A DNA stretch of 34,139 bases from Planctomycetota bacterium. GTDB taxonomy: Bacteria; Planctomycetota; B15-G4. The notes under the pieces were generated by a model. That model searched no databases and was not told the origin of the DNA. It saw nothing but the letters and a program-made list of their open reading frames with translations. Positions within the stretch are counted from its first letter, which is position 1; each line of letters begins with the position of its first letter. Both the position numbers and the translations under genes were made by a program. The stretch lies in the NCBI GenBank assembly GCA_029259725.1, contig JAJDER010000004.1, positions 1 through 34,139 of the forward strand, given 5' to 3'. Shown here in pieces: positions 8,543 through 17,979 of this stretch.

Positions 8543-9462
8543 GAGGGTTCCTCCTGGGCGCGGGTGCCCTGGACTCCGGATCGGCAGATCAGGTCCTGGG
8601 ACCGCACCCCATCTGCGGCGGTCTCCGGGCCGAGGGTCGTACCCCGGCGTGGCCCGAGGACATCGTTGAGCCGACCGGAGCGAAAGCCCTCCAGCTCGAC
8701 CTCATGGCGCGAGAACCCGGCCTCGCGCACCGTGTTGCGCAGGGCGCCGTCGTCTTCCAGGGCGGCCAGGTCGGGGACCCGTGCCGCTTCCACCTCGAGC
8801 CGGACGACCTCGCCGTGGTGTCGGGCGCGGACGTGCCGGAAGCCGCGCGCGCGCAGGTGCTGCTCGACCCGATCCACGGCCGCCAGCCGCGCGGCGGTGA
8901 CGGCGGTGCCGTAGGGCAGCCGCGAGGCCAGGCAGGCCAGGGCCGGCTTGTCCCAGTTGGGCAGCCCCAGGGCCCGGGCCAAGTCGCGCACGTCCTGCTT
9001 GCCGAGGCCCGCCGCGAGCAGGGGCGAGACGACTTCGGCGTCGGACGCGGCGCGCAGGCCGGGGCGCCAGTCGCCGGTGTCGTCGGTGTTGGTGCCGTTG
9101 AGGACGGCAGTCAGGCCGTGCGCCTCGGCCACCCGCCGACACACCGCGTAGAGCTCGGTCTTGCAGTGGAAGCAGCGGTCCGACCCGTTGGCGACGTAGT
9201 GCGGGTCGTCCATCTCGTGGGTCTCGGCGAAGACCAGGCGCGCGCCCAGGGCGTCGGCCACGCGCCGGGCGTCGGCGGCCTCGGCGGGCGCCACGCTGGG
9301 TGCGATGCCGGTCACCCCCAGCGCGCGGTCCCCGAGCACTTCGGTGGCCAGCGCCAGGACCAGCGTCGAGTCCACGCCGGCGGAGAACGCGACCACCGCC
9401 GAACCGCAGGCCCCGATCACCGCGCGCGCCCGGTCGGCCTTGGCGGACAACGACGCGTTCAT
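8539..9462 (-). CDS. larE: Nickel-pincer cofactor sulfur insertase LarE (three-cysteine type)
   Basis: A 307-residue PP-loop enzyme. The ATP pyrophosphatase loop VVAFSAGVDSTLV covers about 23-35. The segment LACLASRLPYG puts C177 next to S180-R181, corresponding to the region of the sacrificial sulfur-donor cysteine of L. plantarum LarE. A second pair, C97 and C100 in RCFHCK, gives three candidate cluster ligands, as described for LarE proteins that carry a [4Fe-4S] cluster and can act repeatedly. LarE thiolates the dicarboxylated pyridinium intermediate made by LarB. The ATG at 9462 overlaps the larC stop by four bases; the frame is open far upstream, but that part is antisense-like to larC and is not LarE. 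The C-terminal 35 residues have no clear match. Confidence 0.9.
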   Translation of the reverse strand: MNASLSAKADRARAVIGACGSAVVAFSAGVDSTLVLALATEVLGDRALGVTGIAPSVAPAEAADARRVADALGARLVFAETHEMDDPHYVANGSDRCFHCKTELYAVCRRVAEAHGLTAVLNGTNTDDTGDWRPGLRAASDAEVVSPLLAAGLGKQDVRDLARALGLPNWDKPALACLASRLPYGTAVTAARLAAVDRVEQHLRARGFRHVRARHHGEVVRLEVEAARVPDLAALEDDGALRNTVREAGFSRHEVELEGFRSGRLNDVLGPRRGTTLGPETAADGVRSQDLICRSGVQGTRAQEEPS

Positions 9463-10696
9463 CGTCGGGCCTCGGGCCGGGAGAAGCGCGCATCGGCCGC
9501 CGCCGCCGCTGCCGCGAGCACGTCGCGGACGGGCACGCCGTGGGCGTCGGCGCAGGCCACGCAGTCCTCGTATTCCGGGGCGAGGTTGAGCACCTCGTCG
9601 CCGAGCAGGCCGAGCTTGATGCGGACGTCCCCGAAGCGCGTCGACAACGTCTCGTGGCGCCGCTGCAGTTCGGTGCGCCGCACGTCCCAGCTGCGCACGC
9701 CGAGCGTCGACGTCTCGCGCAGCACCAGTCCCGAGAGCACGCCCTCGAGTTCGGGCCGGGCGACGATCCCCAACCGCGTGCCGGGACGGCCCTTCTTCAT
9801 CTGCAAGGGCTCGAGCGTCACGTCCAGCGCGCCGGCCTCGAACAGGTGCGCGGCGACGTGGCCGTAGACGCGCGGGTCCATGTCGTCGATCGAGGCCTCG
9901 ATGATCACCGCGTCGCGGCGTGTGCCATCCGTCGCGCCGGGCAGGGCTCCGGGCGCGGCGCCGGGCTGTCCGGTATCGACGCGGGCGCCGACGAGGGCGC
10001 GCAGCACGTTGGGGCGACCGGGCAGGGTCGCGGTCCCGAGGCCGTGGCCGGTGGAGGTCAACCGCATCGGCGGAGGAGCGCCGGGGCCGGCGGGGCACAG
10101 GTGGGCCAGGATCGCCGCGCCGGTGGGCGTGACCGTCTCCAGGGTTCCGGGGATCGTGCGCAGCTCGAAGCCGGTCAGCAGTCGCGCGGTGGCCGGGGCC
10201 GGGAGCGGCAGCGTGCCGTGGGCCGTCTCGACCGTGCCGATGCAGATCGGCACCGCGCTGCACGAGAAGCTCGTCGGGCCCAGCAGCTGCAGCCCGATCG
10301 CCGCCGCCACGATGTCGACGATCGAGTCCATGGCGCCGACCTCGTGGAAGTGCACCTCGTCCACGTCGCACCCGTGGGTGGCCGCCTCGGCCTCCGCCAG
10401 CGCGGTGAAGATGCCCAGCGCCCGGCTGGCTGCGCCGTCATCCAGATGCGCCCCTTCGAGCAGCGTGCGCACGTCGCGCCAGGTGCGGTGCGGTGGATCG
10501 ACCTCGGCGGCCACCGTGAAGCGCGTGCCCGCCAGGCCGTCCTTCCAGGTGCGCTCGGCGGAGACGGCGGTGAGCGGCAGGCCGGAGACCACCAGCTGCT
10601 CGTGGAGCCGCTCGAAGTCGACGCCCGCGTCGAGCAGCGCGGCCACGGTCATGTCGCCGGCGATCCCGCCGACGAGGTCGAGATGCAGGTGGGTGC

Positions 10697-10700
<4 letters not shown>
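9459..10700 (-). CDS. larC: Nickel insertion protein LarC, continuous single frame
   Basis: A 413-residue protein starting at a GTG that overlaps the larB stop (GTGA). Family signatures are visible: HLDLVGGIAGDM at the N-terminus, VHFHEVGAMDSIVDIV (about 115-131) with its clustered His/Glu/Asp residues, VTPTGAAILAHL, then the C-terminal domain with IIEASIDDMDPRVYGH and KKGRPGTRLGIV. LarC inserts nickel into the pincer nucleotide using CTP. In L. plantarum it is made by a programmed frameshift from larC1/larC2; here it is one open frame. An Ala/Gly/Pro-rich linker near 248-263 joins the halves. Confidence 0.94.
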
Positions 10701-11557
<857 letters not shown>

Positions 11558-11564
11558 GCGCGCC

Positions 11565-11570
11565 AGTGTA
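11565..11570 (-). promoter_or_regulatory. Candidate leaderless -10 box (TACACT) for the lar operon
   Basis: TACACT on the minus strand is separated by exactly seven bases from the larB GTG, with no Shine-Dalgarno sequence between. The gap from the upstream cytochrome gene is only 39 bases, so this box would have to drive larBCE on its own, unless the genes are read through. Confidence 0.38.
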
Positions 11571-11596
11571 GCGTCAGCGCGCCCCGCCTCGCGGAC

Positions 11597-13618
11597 TCAG
11601 TCCGACCCGCCCGCGGCCCGGAGATCCTGGGCCAGGCCCGGTTGCGACGGCTGCAGCTCGCGGACCCGCTCCAGGGTGCGGCGCGCGGCGGCCTGTTCGC
11701 CGAGGCGGAGCTGCGCGCGTCCGAGCTCGCGCAGCACGAGCGCGTCCGTGGGCCAGAGCTCGGCCGAGCGCACCAGGGCCTCGACCGTGGAGGCCACGTC
11801 ACCCAGGGCCGCCGCGGCCTGGGCGCGCAGGTTCCAGGCCTTGTGGGCGGTGGGGTGGTGCAGCAGCAGCAGGCCGGCGTCGTCGAGGGCGCCGGGCACG
11901 TCGCCCGCGGCCAGGCGCAGACCGGCGCGGTTGAGCAGCGCTTCGGGGTACGCCGGGTCGAGGGCCAGGGCATCGCCGTAGGCCGCGCGCGCTCCGGACG
12001 CGTCTCCGGTGGCCTCCAGGACGAGCCCGCGCGTGTAGTGGAACAGCGGCGCCGTCTCCAGCGGCACCAGCGGCGCCGGTGCCGTGGGCGTCAGGGCGTC
12101 CGCGCTGCCGGGCGGCGCGAACCGAGCCAGGCCCTGCGCCGCCTCGCGCGCGTGTCCGAACTTGTACAGGGCGAAGGCGAGCACCCCTTCGCGCCAGCGC
12201 TCACCCTCGGGAGTGGCCAGCGTCTCCGCCAACCGGCCGTCGTCCCAGATGGCCCACTGCCCGGGCCCGGCGCCGGACGCGGGGCGCGCGCTCAGGGTTT
12301 CCGGCAGGGGGATGCTCCGCCGCACGAAGTGGTCGGCCGTGCTGACGTGCCCGAGGTCGAAAGGCTGGCTGCGGCGCACGTGGCAGTCCACGCAGCCCGC
12401 GTCGGTGCGGGCCGCGCGGCCGGTCACGTCTGCGATGGCGAGCTCCACCGGGCGCACGCAGTCGTCCTGGCCGGGATGGCAGGTCAGGCAGCGAGCGTCG
12501 AAGTCGGCGGTGCCCTGGGCGGCCACGGCGCTGTGTGGATCGTGGCAGCTCATGCAGTCCATCGCCGGTGACTCGGAGAAACAGCGCGAGAGCGACAGCC
12601 GCTCGAGCTGCCCGACGAAGCGGAAGTCGTCGTCCTGCGTGCTGGGCACGATGACGGGCCGCACGGCCATCAGCGGGCGGTCCGCGGGCGGGCGGCCGCC
12701 GTACAGGTCGGTCAGCTCGATGCGCGCCTCGCCCTCCAGATGGCAGCGCGCGCAGCGGTCCCGCCGTTGCCCGAGGTCGAGCCCCGAGAAGCGCACCAGG
12801 CCCAGGCCCTCATCCGAGTCGCGCGGGCCGAACATCCTGTCGGCGTGGGCGCTGGTGTCGCCGTGACAAGTGCCGCAGTCGAGGGGCGCGACCGCAGCCA
12901 GGGCGCCGGCGCCGAGTTGATGGCGCGGGTAGATCTGGCGACCGGGGCCGGCCGCCGCGCCCGGCAGCCCGGTGGCGTCGGTCTCGCTGTGGCACGAGAG
13001 GCACTCGGCGGTGATCGCCAGTTCGGCCCGGGGCGTGCCGGCGAAGTCCACGAATGGTGACGGCACCCAGCCGTGGCCGCTGAGGAACTCGAGCGGTGCG
13101 AAGAACAGGTGGTCGGTGGTGCCGAGGCGTCCCGCGACCACGTCGGCCACCACCAGGGACGTGTCCAGCACGCCGGCGCCGATGCGCCCGACGACCTGCT
13201 GGGTGCGGACGCCGCCGTCTGCGAAGCGCGTGTCGAAGCGCCCGTCCGCGGAGATCGTGTAGGTCGCCTCGCCGAAGGCCAACACGTCAGGGGTCAGCGG
13301 TCCGATCGACCCCACGGCATCGGCCATGGGGTGGCCGGTGAAGCGCTCCACGATGTCCGCGTGGCACAGGGCGCAGGTGGTCATCGACGGCGGCGTTCCG
13401 CCCGGCGCGGGAATCGGCGCGGGGGCCGCACCACCAAGCGCAGGCCCCAGCGGCACGGTGCCCCCCGGCGCCGGGGACGGTGTGGGCGTGCCGGCCGGCG
13501 CGTCCGACACCGCGGACGGGGCCTCACCGCAGCCCACCGCGAGCGCGAGCGCGACCAGGACCGGGACGAGGACGCGGTGGGAGGACGGCAGTGGGAGGCG
13601 CGGCGTCATCGCCGTCAT
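11597..13618 (-). CDS. Seven-heme c-type cytochrome lipoprotein with C-terminal TPR repeats
   Basis: A 673-residue exported protein. The signal sequence ends at a lipobox-like AVGC (C30), followed by a Pro/Ala/Gly linker to about residue 78. Seven CXXCH heme sites lie at 82, 206, 248, 289, 355, 377 and 409; the fifth is in the typical DCMSCHDPH context. From about 490 to the end are TPR-like helices (for example AAYGDALALDPAYPEALLNRAGL). Proteins of this build are common in Planctomycetota and Acidobacteriota, usually without a known partner. Role is likely periplasmic electron transfer; donor and acceptor are unknown. Follows the ALDH gene by 34 bases and precedes larB by 39. Confidence 0.9.
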   Translation of the reverse strand: MTAMTPRLPLPSSHRVLVPVLVALALAVGCGEAPSAVSDAPAGTPTPSPAPGGTVPLGPALGGAAPAPIPAPGGTPPSMTTCALCHADIVERFTGHPMADAVGSIGPLTPDVLAFGEATYTISADGRFDTRFADGGVRTQQVVGRIGAGVLDTSLVVADVVAGRLGTTDHLFFAPLEFLSGHGWVPSPFVDFAGTPRAELAITAECLSCHSETDATGLPGAAAGPGRQIYPRHQLGAGALAAVAPLDCGTCHGDTSAHADRMFGPRDSDEGLGLVRFSGLDLGQRRDRCARCHLEGEARIELTDLYGGRPPADRPLMAVRPVIVPSTQDDDFRFVGQLERLSLSRCFSESPAMDCMSCHDPHSAVAAQGTADFDARCLTCHPGQDDCVRPVELAIADVTGRAARTDAGCVDCHVRRSQPFDLGHVSTADHFVRRSIPLPETLSARPASGAGPGQWAIWDDGRLAETLATPEGERWREGVLAFALYKFGHAREAAQGLARFAPPGSADALTPTAPAPLVPLETAPLFHYTRGLVLEATGDASGARAAYGDALALDPAYPEALLNRAGLRLAAGDVPGALDDAGLLLLHHPTAHKAWNLRAQAAAALGDVASTVEALVRSAELWPTDALVLRELGRAQLRLGEQAAARRTLERVRELQPSQPGLAQDLRAAGGSD

Positions 13619-13652
13619 CCTAGGCGACGGGTCGGGTCGGATCCCGACGGAC

Positions 13653-15197
13653 CTATCCGAAGCTGATGCCCTGGGCCAGCGGCAACTCGTCCGTGCCGTT
13701 GATCGTGCAGGTCTGGCGACGCATGTACGCCTTCCAGGAATCGCTGCCCGCCTCGCGCCCGCCGCCGGTGTCCTTCTCGCCGCCGAAAGCCCCGCCGATC
13801 TCGGCGCCGCTGGTGCCGATGTTCACGTTGGCGATGCCGCAGTCACTGCCCGCGTAGGACAGGAAGCGCTCGGCGGTCTGCAGGTTGCTGGTGAAGACCG
13901 CGCTCGACAGGCCCTGGGGCACGCCGTTCTGCACCGCGATGGCCTCCTCGATGTCGCTCACCGTGACCAGGTAGAGCAGCGGCGCGAAGGTCTCCTCCTG
14001 CATCATCGGCAGGTCGGTGGGGGCCCTGACGAGCGTCGGCTCGACGTAGAAGCCGCCCTCGCCACCGGGCACCGTCGCGCGGCCGCCGCCGCAGAGCAGC
14101 TCGCCGCCCTGGCCCTTGACCGTCTCGATCGCGGCGAGGAACCCGTCCACGGCGGCCTGGCTTGCCAGCGGGCCGCACAGGGTCTTGCCGTCCATGGGGT
14201 TGCCGATGGGGATCGTGCCGTAGGCCCTGGTCAGGCGCTCGGTGAACTCGTCGGCGACGGACTCGTGCAGCAGCACGCGCCGCGTCGAGGTGCAGCGCTG
14301 CCCGGCCGTGCCCACGGCGCCGAAGAGCACGCCGCGCAGGGCCAGCTCCAGGTTGGCATCGTCCATGATCGCGAGCGCGTTGTTGCCGCCCAGCTCGAGC
14401 AGCGAACGGCCGAGGCGGCCACCCACCACCTCGCCGACGCGCTTGCCCATCCGCACCGAACCCGTGGCCGAGATCAGCGGCAGGCGGCGGTCGGCGATCA
14501 TCGTCTCGCCCACGGGGTCGACGTCACCCACGCACAGGTTGAAGACGCCGCCGAAACCCTCGGACTCCATCACCGGGTTGACGATGTTCTGGACCGCCAC
14601 CGCGCACAAGGGAGTGACCGGGGAGGGTTTCCAGATCATCGTGTCGCCGGCGACGGCGGCCACGAACGCGTTCCAGCTCCACACCGCCACGGGGAAGTTG
14701 AAGGCCGAGATGATCCCCATGACCCCGAGCGGGTGCCACTGCTCGTACATGCGGTGGCCCGGACGCTCGCTGTGCATCGACAGCCCGTAGAGCTGGCGTG
14801 ACAGGCCCACCGAGAAGTCGGCGATGTCGATCATCTCGATGACCTCGCCCACGCCTTCGGGAAGGATCTTGCCCATCTCCAGGGTGACCAGGGCACCGAG
14901 GGCGTCGCGATGCTCGCGCAGGGCCTCACCGCAGAGGCGCACCAGCTCACCGCGCTTGGGGGCCGGCAGCTGCCGCCAGCGCTGGAAGGCCTCCTGCGCC
15001 GAGGCGACGGTGGCCTCGTAGTCGTCGGCGCCGCCCATGGTGACCCTGCCGAGCACCTGACCGGTGGCGGGATCCAGCGAGGTGATCGTCTCCCCGGCGG
15101 GGGATTCGATCCAGCGTCCCGCGTAGACTCCGGAGACCGTGCCGCCGTCGGCCACCTGTGTCAGACCGAGCTTCGCGAGGATGTCCGGGGTGCGCAT
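13653..15197 (-). CDS. Aldehyde dehydrogenase, ALDH7 type (aminoadipate semialdehyde/piperidine-6-carboxylate dehydrogenase-like)
   Basis: A 514-residue NAD(P)-dependent dehydrogenase. Features are AFNFPVAVWSWN (N167), LELGGNNALAI with general base E268, and TAGQRCTSTRR with nucleophile C302; GGEKDTGGGREAGSDSWK near the end is typical of ALDH7/antiquitin-like enzymes. ALDH7 members oxidise alpha-aminoadipate semialdehyde in lysine breakdown, or betaine aldehyde. I chose ATG 15197 because GAGGT lies about nine bases upstream and the family starts here; the open frame continues to about 15560, but that stretch is Arg/Ser-rich nonsense antisense to the divergent gene. No lysine-catabolism neighbours are present, so substrate is tentative. 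Confidence 0.9.
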   Translation of the reverse strand: MRTPDILAKLGLTQVADGGTVSGVYAGRWIESPAGETITSLDPATGQVLGRVTMGGADDYEATVASAQEAFQRWRQLPAPKRGELVRLCGEALREHRDALGALVTLEMGKILPEGVGEVIEMIDIADFSVGLSRQLYGLSMHSERPGHRMYEQWHPLGVMGIISAFNFPVAVWSWNAFVAAVAGDTMIWKPSPVTPLCAVAVQNIVNPVMESEGFGGVFNLCVGDVDPVGETMIADRRLPLISATGSVRMGKRVGEVVGGRLGRSLLELGGNNALAIMDDANLELALRGVLFGAVGTAGQRCTSTRRVLLHESVADEFTERLTRAYGTIPIGNPMDGKTLCGPLASQAAVDGFLAAIETVKGQGGELLCGGGRATVPGGEGGFYVEPTLVRAPTDLPMMQEETFAPLLYLVTVSDIEEAIAVQNGVPQGLSSAVFTSNLQTAERFLSYAGSDCGIANVNIGTSGAEIGGAFGGEKDTGGGREAGSDSWKAYMRRQTCTINGTDELPLAQGISFG

Positions 15198-15225
15198 GTC
15201 GAGGACCTCAAGAATCGGGGTGTGG

Positions 15226-16842
15226 GTGCAAGCGGGTGAGGATAGCAACCGACGTGCGACCCGCGCCGCCCCCCGGGCCCTGCTGACGCTGAGCTGCGCA
15301 CTGCTCGTGTCCGGGTGTGCCCTGGCCCCGCCCGTGGAGCGGACCGCCGAGCACGGCGTGGTCCGCGCGGCGGACGCCGCGCACGCCGAGCGGTTGGGGG
15401 CCCTGCTCGACGACCTCGCTCCGCGCATCGACGCCCTGTTGCCCGGGATCCGCGGTCGCCCGACCGAGGTCTGGCTGGCGGACTTCGAGCAGGACGCGGA
15501 CCTCGCCGGCCGCCCGGCCGTCCTCGGCGTGGCCGCGCCCGACATGGGCCGGGTGCGCATCCGCGCCGACCTCTCCGAGGACCGCCTGGCCTACGTGCTC
15601 GTCCACGAACTCGTGCACGCGCAGATCGATGACAGCTGGGCTCCGCTCCCCGCGGTGATGAAGGAGGGCCTGTGCGACGCGGTGGCGTTCCGCCTGGTCC
15701 CGGAGGAGGTCGACTACATCCGCGCGCGGCGCATGTTCGACGCGAGCTTCGCCTTCGACGACCACCTGGGCCTGGAGGTGCTGTACTTCGAGCCGTCGCT
15801 CGGCCGCCGGCGGGCCTTCACGATCCCGATCACGGCCAGTTCCATCGAGCGGCGCTCGCCCACGGAGGCCCTGGCCCTCTCCGGTCGTGGCATGCACCTG
15901 CACGACGACTTCCGCGATGGTGACGCGCTCTACGGCTACGGCCTGCTGCTCGTCGAGCGCATCGTGGCGCGGCACGATTTCGCCGGTCTGCACCAGCTGT
16001 GCACCACGGCGAGCGAGCGCGGCTTGCCACTGGTGCCCGAGGCCTGGCTGCTCGCCGCCGCCGATCTCGACGGGGACGATGCCTCCTGGGCCGCCGCGCT
16101 GCGCGATGCCATCGACCACCCGGCCCTCGCCGCCCAGTGCGACTACGCCGAGGGCCAACTGACCGCGTACATCGTGGGACAGCTGCGCTTCCGCTTCCCC
16201 GACTTCGAGGCCGACGACTTCCTGGACCGCGCCTTGCCGACCATCGGCTGGACCGGGAGTGCGGTGCGCATCGGCCTCGGCGACGTGGAGCCGCTGCGCC
16301 GACGGGTGGAGGAATCCTGGGCCCAGACGCGGCCGGTCAGCCTGCCGGTGGGGCGCGGGTGGTGGTATCGCGACGCGCTCGGGGTGCACCTGACCACCGT
16401 GACGGCGCCCGAGCCGGGCAACCCGTGGTACGTGATCAACCGGGTGCGCGCGGGCGACGACGGCACCTTCAGCCTCGGGCTGATCCACGATCCGGGCTCG
16501 AGCCTGCCGGCGGATGTCACGGTCGAGGCGCAGATCCGGCTGGGAGTGGACGAGAGCGGCACGTGGATCGTCTCGACCCTCCCGGGCGGTTTTGCGTCGT
16601 TCCGCGTCGAACTGGACGGCCGCGTGGTGGCCGGGCTCGACCTGGACGGCACGGTCTCGAGGCTGCCCGCGACGGGAGCCGGAGCCATGTCCACGGTGGC
16701 GGCGCAGATTCCCGAGATCGCGACCCTCGCGAAGTTGCGGGTCTACGCCCGGGAGGCACGGCTGGTGATCAGCCAGAGCGGGCGGCAGGACCTGGCCACG
16801 GGGGAGCAGCGCTTCCCGATCGGCGTCCCGCTCGAGCGCTGA
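15226..16842 (+). CDS. Lipoprotein with gluzincin-like HExxH metal site
   Basis: A 538-residue protein from GTG 15226 (GTG 15220 or ATG 15196 are alternatives). A lipoprotein signal ends at VSGC (C31). HELVH at residues 127-131, followed by E148 in MKEGLCDAV, gives the zinc ligands of a gluzincin-type metallopeptidase, and the surrounding VLVHELVHAQIDD looks like peptidase MA-type domains. The C-terminal half (about 340-538) is beta-rich with no recognised domain; it mentions neither heme nor repeat motifs. Its first codons lie only about 30 bases from the divergent ALDH gene, so its promoter must sit within or next to that gene. Activity is inferred from the motif only. Confidence 0.78.
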   Translation: MQAGEDSNRRATRAAPRALLTLSCALLVSGCALAPPVERTAEHGVVRAADAAHAERLGALLDDLAPRIDALLPGIRGRPTEVWLADFEQDADLAGRPAVLGVAAPDMGRVRIRADLSEDRLAYVLVHELVHAQIDDSWAPLPAVMKEGLCDAVAFRLVPEEVDYIRARRMFDASFAFDDHLGLEVLYFEPSLGRRRAFTIPITASSIERRSPTEALALSGRGMHLHDDFRDGDALYGYGLLLVERIVARHDFAGLHQLCTTASERGLPLVPEAWLLAAADLDGDDASWAAALRDAIDHPALAAQCDYAEGQLTAYIVGQLRFRFPDFEADDFLDRALPTIGWTGSAVRIGLGDVEPLRRRVEESWAQTRPVSLPVGRGWWYRDALGVHLTTVTAPEPGNPWYVINRVRAGDDGTFSLGLIHDPGSSLPADVTVEAQIRLGVDESGTWIVSTLPGGFASFRVELDGRVVAGLDLDGTVSRLPATGAGAMSTVAAQIPEIATLAKLRVYAREARLVISQSGRQDLATGEQRFPIGVPLER

Positions 16843-17090
16843 TCCGCGGTGGGGGGCCCGGCACGCCTCCCCGAGACGGCGCGCCACCAATTCGTCACCG
16901 CGGCTTCCGTTCTTCTTCACACCGTCTCGATACCTTGTTCCTGTTCCGACGACGGCTGGAGGTCAGCGTCAGTTCGGGGGACGTAGGGACCTGGGACCCA
17001 CCTGCTGAGCCACTCTCATCGCCCATCGGCTCGCGGTGCCCGGGTCTCGCGACCTTCGGCCGTCGACGGCAACATGAAGCGCCACACTGA
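16843..17090 (+). other. Gene-free stretch before a strong terminator; possible small RNA or leader
   Basis: No convincing coding frame is present. The composition includes the most pyrimidine-rich patch in the area (about 16905-16942, with GATACCTTG) and then a series of potential hairpins, such as GGTC-TCGC-GACC (17043-17054) and the perfect palindrome GCCGTCGACGGC (about 17059-17070). It ends directly in the intrinsic terminator at 17091-17127. The terminator is about 250 bases from the upstream stop codon, more than expected for a simple 3' end. The 3' untranslated region of the upstream gene, or an independent RNA, would both fit. Confidence 0.4.
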
Positions 17091-17127
17091 GGGCCCCGGG
17101 GACCCACCCTCCCCGGGGCCCTTTTTT
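17091..17127 (+). terminator. Strong rho-independent terminator
   Basis: Perfect inverted repeat with 12-base arms (GGGCCCCGGGGA at 17091-17102 and its complement at 17110-17121), a seven-base loop and six T residues (17122-17127). It works only in the plus direction. It is the only textbook intrinsic terminator I found in the window and isolates the two-component operon from upstream transcription. Confidence 0.93.
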
Positions 17128-17261
17128 CGTGGCCTCGCGCGTTTTGGCGCCCGATCGCGGCGCCCCCCGTGGCTCGCGTGGCTCCCGTGGGCCTCTGGAG
17201 CCCGGATCCCGGATGCGGTCGGGGTTTCTTTCGCGCGTCCCAGCGGCGAGACTACGCGGCC

Positions 17262-17972
17262 ATGAGCTCCATCCAGCACGTGCTCGTCGTCGAGGACGAC
17301 GCCGACATCGCCAACCTCGTGCGCCTGCACCTCGAGAAGGAAGGCTACGAGGTCACCCACTCGCCCGACGGGCGGGATGCCATCCAGCAGTTCGACAGCG
17401 GGATGTTCGATCTCGTGCTGCTCGACCTGATGCTGCCCCACGTGGACGGCATGACGGTCTGCCGGCACATCCGCAACGCCGAACGCTACGTGCCCGTGAT
17501 GATGGTCACGGCCAAGGGCGAGGAGGCCAACAAGGTCGCGGGCCTGGAGATCGGGGCCGACGACTACGTCACCAAGCCCTTCTCGGTGGCCGAGCTCATG
17601 GCGCGCGTCAAGGCCATGGGCCGTCGCGTCGAGCACCTCTCGGTGCTCGATGACGACGGCGACAAGCTGCTGTCGTACGGCGACCTCGAGATCGACATCA
17701 CCAAGCGCATCGCGCTGCGCGGCGGCGAGGACCTCAAGCTCACCCAGAAGGAGTTCGAGATCCTGCGCATCATGGCCATGACGCCGGGACGCCCGTACTC
17801 ACGCCGCGCCCTGTGCGAGAAGGCCGGGGTCGAGAGCTTCGACGGCACCGACCGCACCATCGACACGCACATCAAGCGCCTGCGCGCCAAGCTCGAGCCC
17901 GAGCGCAACCGCCCGACCTTCGTGCTGACGGTCTGGGGCTACGGCTACAAGTTCAGCGACAAGTTCGTCTGA
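17262..17972 (+). CDS. Response regulator, OmpR/PhoB type
   Basis: A 236-residue two-domain regulator from ATG 17262. The receiver domain has E11/D12/D13, phospho-acceptor D55 in LLDLMLP, T83 and K105 (TKPF). The C-terminal winged helix starts near 135 with LSYGDLEIDI and includes LTQKEFEILRIM, a DRTIDTHIKRLRAKLE recognition helix and the terminal VWGYGYKF. It binds direct-repeat DNA as a dimer once phosphorylated. The kinase gene starts eight bases downstream, making a classic pair. The signal (phosphate or other) cannot be told from sequence. Confidence 0.95.
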   Translation: MSSIQHVLVVEDDADIANLVRLHLEKEGYEVTHSPDGRDAIQQFDSGMFDLVLLDLMLPHVDGMTVCRHIRNAERYVPVMMVTAKGEEANKVAGLEIGADDYVTKPFSVAELMARVKAMGRRVEHLSVLDDDGDKLLSYGDLEIDITKRIALRGGEDLKLTQKEFEILRIMAMTPGRPYSRRALCEKAGVESFDGTDRTIDTHIKRLRAKLEPERNRPTFVLTVWGYGYKFSDKFV

Positions 17973-17979
17973 GCGGGGT

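Noticed and set aside
9463..10371. N-terminal extension of the LarE frame
   Set aside because: Overlaps larC almost fully and is Arg/Gly/Pro nonsense; the family start at 9462 has a perfect ATGA junction.
15198..15560. N-terminal extension of the ALDH frame
   Set aside because: Ser/Arg/Ala-rich, antisense to the lipoprotein gene; a ribosome-binding site supports the start at 15197.
16937..17127. Naming the non-coding stretch a 6S, SRP or RNase P RNA
   Set aside because: No conserved core sequence of these RNAs could be found by eye; kept only as an unnamed candidate.
17074..17265. Small open frame starting in the non-coding stretch
   Set aside because: It runs straight through the terminator stem and has no ribosome-binding site.
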